A stretch of DNA of 28,294 bases from positions 1 to 28,294 of the forward strand of contig DCKG01000002.1 in the NCBI GenBank assembly GCA_002320605.1. Reading direction: 5' to 3'. Both the position numbers and the translations under genes were made by a program. Under the pieces are notes generated by a model. That model saw only the letters and a list, made by a program, of their open reading frames with translations, was not told the origin of the DNA and did not search any database. Source of the DNA: Bacteroidales bacterium UBA1680. GTDB taxonomy: Bacteria; Bacteroidota; Bacteroidia; Bacteroidales; UBA932. Of this stretch, positions 23,403 through 28,294 are shown piece after piece (within the stretch, counting starts at the first letter, position 1; each line of letters starts with the position of its first letter).

Positions 23403-24752
23403 ATGATTGTAATGAAGTTTGGCGGCACCTCCGTGCAAGACGAGGAGGCCATCCGCAGAGTAATCTTAATTGTCAGAGGGCGGCTGAGCCAGCACCCTCT
23501 GGTTGTAGTTTCCGCTCTTGCCAAGGTCACGAGACTGCTTGGCGAGATTGCGACTGAAGCAGAGGCGCAACACGAAGAAAAAGTTAAGGAACTGCTCCTA
23601 CAGCTGTCCGAAAGGCATTTCGGCCTAGCGAAAGCCTTGCTTAGCAGCAGTCCTAGCCTGCTAGACGAGTGCCTGGGAGACGTAAGGAAACATATTCGGG
23701 GATTAGAGACATTCGTCGGCGGAGTCTGCCAAATCGGAGAACTCTCTCCAAGGAGCCACGCCAGAGTGATTTCAATGGGCGAAATCCTTTCCTCAACCAT
23801 CATATCATACGCATTCAACGCCGAAGGAATATCCTGCAAGTGGATAGATGCCCGGCGAATGATCACAACGGACGACAACTACCTGAACGCTCGCCCGGAC
23901 ATGAGCGTAACCGAAGCGAACGTCAAGCGAATAATCGGCCTGGAATCCCACGGCACAGACATAATCTTGACGCAGGGTTTCGTTGCCTCGACCGCTGCCG
24001 GAGCCACTTCCGTCTTGGGTTTTGAAGGTTCAGACTACTCGGCCGCAATCTTCGGAATGGCATTGGATGCTGAAAGAGTCGAGATTTGGACTGACGTGGA
24101 TGGAATCAGGACCACGGACCCTAGGCTTCTCGATAGCACGAAGAAAATCGATGCGATTTCCTATGAAGAGGCCGCCGAGATGGCAGCGATGGGGGCAAGG
24201 GTTCTGCATCCACTTACTATTGAGCCAGCTAGGCAGAAGAATATTCCGATACTGGTGCTGAATTCGAAGCATCCAAGCTGCGAAGGCACCGTGGTGGAGC
24301 GAAGCGACGAGGCCCCAGAGGGGCCGAAGGCTGTTTCTTCGAGGAACAACATCCTGTTCATAAAGATAGAGACTCAGCAGCTGCTTGGGGTGACGAACAT
24401 CCTGGGAGGCGTGATGGAAGCACTCTATTCCAGGAAAATTCCCGTCATCATCGCTGAGGCGACCGAATCGGAAGTCGGCCTGATCATACAAGAAGAATTC
24501 TACGGCCTCAGAGAGGCCCTTGAATCTATTTCTAAATGGGCTAAGGTGACAGTTTTCCGAGACAAAGCACTGATCTCCGTAATCGGACGAGGCGTTGTAA
24601 CGGTTAAAGGCCTAGGAGACAAGGTGCTGATGGCAGCAGGCAGAGTCTATCTAGCGAATGTCAGTGCCAATATGCTTAGCACCAACTATGTAATAGACCA
24701 CGAGAGATTACAGGACACGCTGAAGGCACTTCATGAATATGTTTTTGCTTAA
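23403..24752 (+). CDS. lysC: Aspartate kinase
   Basis: This enzyme phosphorylates aspartate and is the committed step toward diaminopimelate, lysine, threonine and methionine. The 449 residues start with MIVMKFGGTSVQ, carrying the nucleotide-binding KFGGTS. Family words include RVISMGEILSS, TQGFVAST, LGFEGSDYSAAIFG and WTDVDGIRTTDPR. Two ACT-type regulatory segments fill about 300-449 (FIKIETQQLLGVTNILGG and LISVIGRGVVTVKGLGDKVL), consistent with feedback inhibition, probably by lysine. No fused homoserine dehydrogenase is present. It lies within the operon, 15 bp before dapB. A Met at 23412 is an alternative start. Confidence 0.95.
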   Translation: MIVMKFGGTSVQDEEAIRRVILIVRGRLSQHPLVVVSALAKVTRLLGEIATEAEAQHEEKVKELLLQLSERHFGLAKALLSSSPSLLDECLGDVRKHIRGLETFVGGVCQIGELSPRSHARVISMGEILSSTIISYAFNAEGISCKWIDARRMITTDDNYLNARPDMSVTEANVKRIIGLESHGTDIILTQGFVASTAAGATSVLGFEGSDYSAAIFGMALDAERVEIWTDVDGIRTTDPRLLDSTKKIDAISYEEAAEMAAMGARVLHPLTIEPARQKNIPILVLNSKHPSCEGTVVERSDEAPEGPKAVSSRNNILFIKIETQQLLGVTNILGGVMEALYSRKIPVIIAEATESEVGLIIQEEFYGLREALESISKWAKVTVFRDKALISVIGRGVVTVKGLGDKVLMAAGRVYLANVSANMLSTNYVIDHERLQDTLKALHEYVFA

Positions 24753-24767
24753 TCTGGTATATTCATT

Positions 24768-25448
24768 ATGATAAAGGTTGTATTAAGTGGCTACGGAAGG
24801 ATGGGGCACATGATAGAGGAAGTGCTTCATTCCAAGGGAATTGAGTGTGCCGCCAAAAGCGAGAACATTCAGGAGACTGCCCCTGTCCTCGCTAATGAGT
24901 GCGTCTGCATAGATTTCACCACGCCAGACGCATTCCGCTCAAACTATCGCTTCATCGCCGAGCATTTCAAGGCCGCCGTCATTGGCACCACAGGCTGGAA
25001 TGATATTCAGGAAGAGGTAAAGGAGTATTTCGCTTCCTGTGGCACGCCTATGATATATTCATCGAACTACTCGGTGGGGGTGAATGTCTTTTCTGCAGCC
25101 ATAGAACTAATTTCCAAGTACTTAGGGGTCGCCGGAGGGTACGCTCCATACATAGTCGAGAAGCACCATATTCATAAATTGGATGCTCCAAGCGGCACTG
25201 CCAAATCCTTGGCTGCGGTGGTTGAGAAAGAAATGAATATGACTCCTAGCGTTGCCTCCATCCGCGTCGGGGAGCTGGCTGGCACTCACACCGTCGGCTT
25301 CGAAGGAGCAAGCGACCGCATCACCGTGGAACACGAGGCTTTTTCCCGCAAGGGCTTCGCAGAAGGGGCCGTAATGGCAGCGCAGATGACGGAAGGCCTG
25401 AGCGGAGCGCATGAATTCAAGGAACTGTTCTTTAATAAGTTGAAGTGA
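24768..25448 (+). CDS. dapB: 4-hydroxy-tetrahydrodipicolinate reductase
   Basis: DapB reduces hydroxy-tetrahydrodipicolinate to tetrahydrodipicolinate with NAD(P)H. The nucleotide-binding loop is GYGRMG (8-13), followed by GTTGW (73-77). The catalytic block is EKHHIHKLDAPSGTA (131-145), with His133/His134 and Lys137. At 226 residues it is shorter than the usual 240-270. The missing length seems to be in the N-terminal Rossmann part, between the loop and IDFTTPDAF. Only one base separates its stop from the dapA start. Confidence 0.95.
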   Translation: MIKVVLSGYGRMGHMIEEVLHSKGIECAAKSENIQETAPVLANECVCIDFTTPDAFRSNYRFIAEHFKAAVIGTTGWNDIQEEVKEYFASCGTPMIYSSNYSVGVNVFSAAIELISKYLGVAGGYAPYIVEKHHIHKLDAPSGTAKSLAAVVEKEMNMTPSVASIRVGELAGTHTVGFEGASDRITVEHEAFSRKGFAEGAVMAAQMTEGLSGAHEFKELFFNKLK

Positions 25449-25449
25449 T

Positions 25450-26334
25450 ATGGAAAAATTATTGAAAGGCTGCGGAACGGCTCTGGCAACACCGTTTAAG
25501 AATGGCGCAGTTGATTTTGACTCATACAAGAAACTGGTCAGGCGACAGGCAGAGGCCGGAATTCACTTTCTTGTCCCTCTCGGATCTACGGCTGAGACTC
25601 CTTGCCTCAGTGATGAGGAGAAGGTCGAACTCCTGCGCATCACTCGCGAGGAATTCCCTTCAAAACCTGTCGTGGTAGGAGCCGGTTCCAACTCATTGGA
25701 TGCTACAGTGAAGACTATCAAGCTTTTGGAGCCTCTGAACCCAGACGCATTCCTGATCGTCGTGCCTTTCTACAACAAGCCGACTCAGGAAGGAATTTAT
25801 GAATATTTCTCTGCGGTGGCGGCATCCACTTCCAAGCCTATCGTTATGTACAACGTGCCAGGCAGGACCGGGACGAACATGAAGGCCGCTACTGCATTGA
25901 AGCTCGCTCACGAGGTGAAGAACATCATAGCAGTCAAAGAGGCTTCGGGCGACCTGAAACAGATCGAGAGGATAATCGCCGGAGCGCCTTCGGATTTCAG
26001 CGTACTAAGCGGAAATGACGACCAGACCTTCCCTATCATGGCATGTGGCGGAGACGGAGTAATCTCGGTTGCTTCTAACGTGGCTCCATCGCAGATAGTT
26101 TCTTTCGTGAACTCCGCGCTTTCTGGTGACTGGGAGAAAGCTCGCGAATGGAATTACAGGCTTCTGGACCTATTCGATAATTGCTTCGTGGAGAGCAACC
26201 CGATTCCTGTCAAGGCTGGCCTGGCTGCTTTGGGTCTTTGCTCGGCACAGATGCGTCTGCCACTCACCGAGGCCAGTGAACAGACCAAGGAAATAATGGA
26301 AGCTACTCTGGATGTCCTAAACGTCAAGTCATGA
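25450..26334 (+). CDS. dapA: 4-hydroxy-tetrahydrodipicolinate synthase
   Basis: DapA condenses pyruvate with aspartate semialdehyde. The TIM-barrel protein has 294 residues. The Schiff-base Lys163 lies in IIAVKEASGD, the proton-relay residues Tyr134 and Thr47 in IVMYNVPGRTG and GSTAET, and the substrate-binding Arg139 in the PGRTG segment. GNDDQTFPIMACGGDGVISV is the usual C-terminal signature. The stop overlaps the dapD start by 4 bp (ATGA), which implies translational coupling. Confidence 0.97.
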   Translation: MEKLLKGCGTALATPFKNGAVDFDSYKKLVRRQAEAGIHFLVPLGSTAETPCLSDEEKVELLRITREEFPSKPVVVGAGSNSLDATVKTIKLLEPLNPDAFLIVVPFYNKPTQEGIYEYFSAVAASTSKPIVMYNVPGRTGTNMKAATALKLAHEVKNIIAVKEASGDLKQIERIIAGAPSDFSVLSGNDDQTFPIMACGGDGVISVASNVAPSQIVSFVNSALSGDWEKAREWNYRLLDLFDNCFVESNPIPVKAGLAALGLCSAQMRLPLTEASEQTKEIMEATLDVLNVKS

Positions 26335-27092
26335 GCAAATTTGAAGAAATAATACGGGATCTGGAAGCAGGGAAAGTCCGTGTGGCGGAAAAATCCGACG
26401 GCGACTGGAAGGTGAACGCTCACGTGAAGGAGGTGATTCTGGAGGGTTTCAAAGCCGGCCAGCTCACCGACATGAGCGTTGCCGGAATGCCTTTTTTCGA
26501 TAAGGACACGCTTCCTGTGCACGAATTTTCCATTTCGGACAAAGTTCGGATAGTGCCAGGTGGGTCTTCTGTTCGCTGCGGTGCTTTCATCGCCCCGTCT
26601 GTGATCATAATGCCTCCATCCTATGTAAACATCGGAGCTTACGTTGACGAGGGGACGATGGTGGATTCACATGTCCTCGTTGGTTCCTGCGCACAAATCG
26701 GGAAGCACGTACACCTGTCGGCTGGCACTCAGATTGGTGGCGTTCTGGAGCCAGCCGGCGCGCTTCCGGTAATCGTGGAGGACAATGCCTTCATCGGGGG
26801 AAACTGTGGAATTTACGAAGGCACGATCGTCCGTGAGAGCGCAGTTCTAGGCTCTGGAGTCATAATCACTTCCGGAACAAAAGTTTACGATGCCGTCAAT
26901 GGTTGCTATCTGCCTAAAACTTCTGGAGGCTGCACCGAGATACCAGCAGGAGCAGTTGTCGTCGCAGGCTCTCGTCCGCTTTCCACTGGTCCAGGAGCTA
27001 GCGAAGGAATTCATATCTACACCCCTGTCGTGATCAAATATCGCGACGGCAAAACCGATGCCTCCGTGGAGCTGGAACAAGCCCTCAGGTAA
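26331..27092 (+). CDS. dapD: Tetrahydrodipicolinate N-succinyltransferase
   Basis: DapD transfers succinyl from succinyl-CoA to tetrahydrodipicolinate, which fixes the succinylase branch of DAP synthesis. The 253 residues have an N-terminal helical domain (about 1-75). A left-handed beta-helix of hexapeptide repeats (about 80-190) follows, with VRCGAFIAPSVIIMPPSYVN, GAYVDEGTMVDSHVLVGSCA and GGVLEPAGALPVIVEDNAFI. The end is EGIHIYTPVVIKYRD. GTMVDSHVLVGSCAQIG and GGVLEPA are characteristic of DapD rather than DapH. It is slightly shorter than the E. coli enzyme. Confidence 0.95.
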   Translation: MSKFEEIIRDLEAGKVRVAEKSDGDWKVNAHVKEVILEGFKAGQLTDMSVAGMPFFDKDTLPVHEFSISDKVRIVPGGSSVRCGAFIAPSVIIMPPSYVNIGAYVDEGTMVDSHVLVGSCAQIGKHVHLSAGTQIGGVLEPAGALPVIVEDNAFIGGNCGIYEGTIVRESAVLGSGVIITSGTKVYDAVNGCYLPKTSGGCTEIPAGAVVVAGSRPLSTGPGASEGIHIYTPVVIKYRDGKTDASVELEQALR

Positions 27093-27168
27093 ACCGGTAC
27101 AGGTTACCAGATCTGCCATGCAGGCATTCAGAATGCATTCTTGAAATATTTAACCGGCATTTATCAAT

Positions 27169-28155
27169 ATGATTTTCTACAAGTATCACGGAGCTGGGAA
27201 CGATTTCCTCATTGCTGACGACCGAGACGGGTCTTACAGATTGACAACCCAAAAGATAGTCGCCCTCTGCGACCGCCACGCAGGCATTGGCGCCGACGGT
27301 GTCATGTTACTGAAAAAAGCCACCACCAAGGATGCCGCCTTCGAGATGGCTTTCTACAACCCGGACGGTTCCCACGGCATGATGTGCGGCAACGGCGGGA
27401 GGTGCATAATGGCGTTCGCAGCTTTGAAGGGAATAATCTCAGTTAATGAATGGGTCTCGTTCACGGCTCCTGATGGCATTCACAAGGCAATATGCTTCAG
27501 CCCGCTGAAGAGACGAAACGATCAGACTTTAGTGGTCAGGCTGTCCATGAATCCGGTCACTGAAATCACGGAATATGAAGATGGAATATTCTTAGACACA
27601 GGCACCAGGCATTTCGTGAAATTCGTCGCCCACCCGCTGAGCTACCCCGTCTCCGAAGAAGGAGCTGCCCTCCGCTGGGATCCCAGATTCGCTCCACAAG
27701 GCACCAATGTCGATTTTGTCGGCTTCATTCCCATATTCTCTGGTGATGACGAGCCAGGTTACAGGAACAGCTTGGAATATCCCCACCCTGACCCGAAAAA
27801 GTTAGAGGAAATGCAATTCCGCAGCCTGGACATGTGCATAGCCGTGCGGACGTTCGAGAAGGGCGTAGAAAGAGAGACTCTCGCTTGCGGAACCGGTCTC
27901 GTTGCCACCGCAATAGCTGCATATGCGAAAAACTTTTACATACCCGCAGCGAATTTCAATTTCAATCCGTACGCCGATTCCAATCTGTACTACAAGTACG
28001 TCGACATGCATAAGGATCACTACTGTTATCCGCTAAAGACCGAACTCAGCGACATCTACGTAGACTTCGTCCCTCACAGCTCCGGCAAAAACTTCAGCGC
28101 CGACGAAGTATTTCTCACCGGCCCTGCTACCTTCGTTGCCAGCATCGAAATCTGA
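27169..28155 (+). CDS. dapF: Diaminopimelate epimerase, enlarged
   Basis: DapF converts LL-DAP to meso-DAP with a two-cysteine mechanism. Both cysteines are present: Cys73 in MMCGNGGRC and Cys240 in TLACGTGLVATA. The N-terminal YHGAGNDFLIAD and the RHAGIGADG words are typical. At 328 residues it is about 50 longer than usual. The extra length appears as insertions at about 190-218 (after NVDFVGF, which holds GDDEPGYRNSLEYPHPDP) and about 255-298 (Tyr/Asn/Phe-rich, after AIAAYAKNF). It follows dapD after 76 bp without a visible terminator, so it is probably still in the operon. Confidence 0.93.
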   Translation: MIFYKYHGAGNDFLIADDRDGSYRLTTQKIVALCDRHAGIGADGVMLLKKATTKDAAFEMAFYNPDGSHGMMCGNGGRCIMAFAALKGIISVNEWVSFTAPDGIHKAICFSPLKRRNDQTLVVRLSMNPVTEITEYEDGIFLDTGTRHFVKFVAHPLSYPVSEEGAALRWDPRFAPQGTNVDFVGFIPIFSGDDEPGYRNSLEYPHPDPKKLEEMQFRSLDMCIAVRTFEKGVERETLACGTGLVATAIAAYAKNFYIPAANFNFNPYADSNLYYKYVDMHKDHYCYPLKTELSDIYVDFVPHSSGKNFSADEVFLTGPATFVASIEI

Positions 28156-28257
28156 CGAGCATAGTAAAAATATTCAAAAGGTCGAAAGTAACCTTAAAAT
28201 CTCATTCAAATATAATACAATAAGGTTGTACGACAAAAGCATCGAGAGCCGTCGGGC

Positions 28258-28294
28258 AAAAAAAAAGAGGCCCGGGCAGGTCGAATAACCTGTC
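28258..28294 (-). terminator. Right-edge hairpin, probable minus-strand terminator, truncated
   Basis: CAGGT (28277-28281) pairs with ACCTG (28288-28292) around CGAATA, and the next bases (G76-T93 and G75-C94) extend the stem up to the window edge. On the plus strand this follows nine A residues and GAGGCCCGGG, so on the minus strand the right arm would end in a T9 run. The other arm should lie beyond the window. It implies a minus-strand gene ending just past the right edge. Confidence 0.55.

Overview
The window looks like a chromosomal segment of a Bacteroidales bacterium (phylum Bacteroidota). The evidence is a GH18 endoglycosidase lipoprotein next to a DUF1735/LamG-type lipoprotein, as in Bacteroidetes glycan-utilisation loci; several exact matches to the Bacteroidetes -7 promoter box TAnnTTTG; few Shine-Dalgarno sequences; and a dense set of single-copy core genes. 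I cannot name genus or species. No tRNA, rRNA or CRISPR was recognised.

Layout. (1) 1-2617, plus strand: the end of a probable glycan-utilisation locus, with an EndoH-like GH18 lipoprotein and a very GC-rich DUF1735 + LamG lipoprotein. The gap between them holds a dispersed repeat and three helically phased 10-bp repeats. (2) 2618-3822: a decay zone with a second copy of the repeat, a PD-(D/E)XK-like 'EVK' fragment and a frameshifted, N-terminally truncated cytosine-5 DNA methyltransferase. (3) 3823-6991, minus strand: surE, lpxB and a secreted propeller-like protein, joined by 4-bp ATGA overlaps. A dispersed palindromic repeat is inserted in frame near the C-terminus of the propeller-like gene. 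(4) 7119-9009, plus strand: gapA and an OmpA-family glycine-zipper lipoprotein, each with a terminator. (5) 9061-10260, minus strand: a secreted protein that may be an inactivated gluzincin-type peptidase. (6) 10261-11458: about 1.2 kb without an intact gene. It holds a Big2-domain remnant, a strong orphan terminator, a 51-bp tandem repeat and degenerate copies of palindromic repeats. (7) 11459-17379, minus strand: a tight operon of a HAMP-type two-TM sensor-like protein, TrkH, a RecD/Pif1-like helicase and a dipeptidyl peptidase IV-like S9 peptidase. (8) 17515-22183, plus strand: rimP-nusA-infB, preceded by a near-perfect intrinsic terminator placed in the 5' leader. (9) 22313-28155, plus strand: a lysine/diaminopimelate operon of a DapE-like M20 hydrolase, aspartate kinase, dapB, dapA, dapD and an enlarged dapF.

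How the genes work together. The right-hand operon covers most of the succinylase route from aspartate to meso-diaminopimelate, for peptidoglycan and lysine. It lacks aspartate-semialdehyde dehydrogenase and the N-succinyl-DAP aminotransferase. The rimP-nusA-infB operon joins 30S maturation, transcription elongation/termination and translation initiation. surE and lpxB join nucleotide turnover with lipid A synthesis.

The observation I rate highest is the 13-bp hairpin plus U8 in the rimP leader. The neighbouring gene is divergent, so this hairpin has no upstream message to end, and it is best explained as an attenuator, possibly acting on nusA's own operon. Other items worth a look are the in-frame repeat insertion in the propeller gene, the HAMP protein coupled to TrkH by a TAATG junction, the 51-bp tandem repeat with paired arms, and the repeat shared between the 3' flanks of the first two genes.
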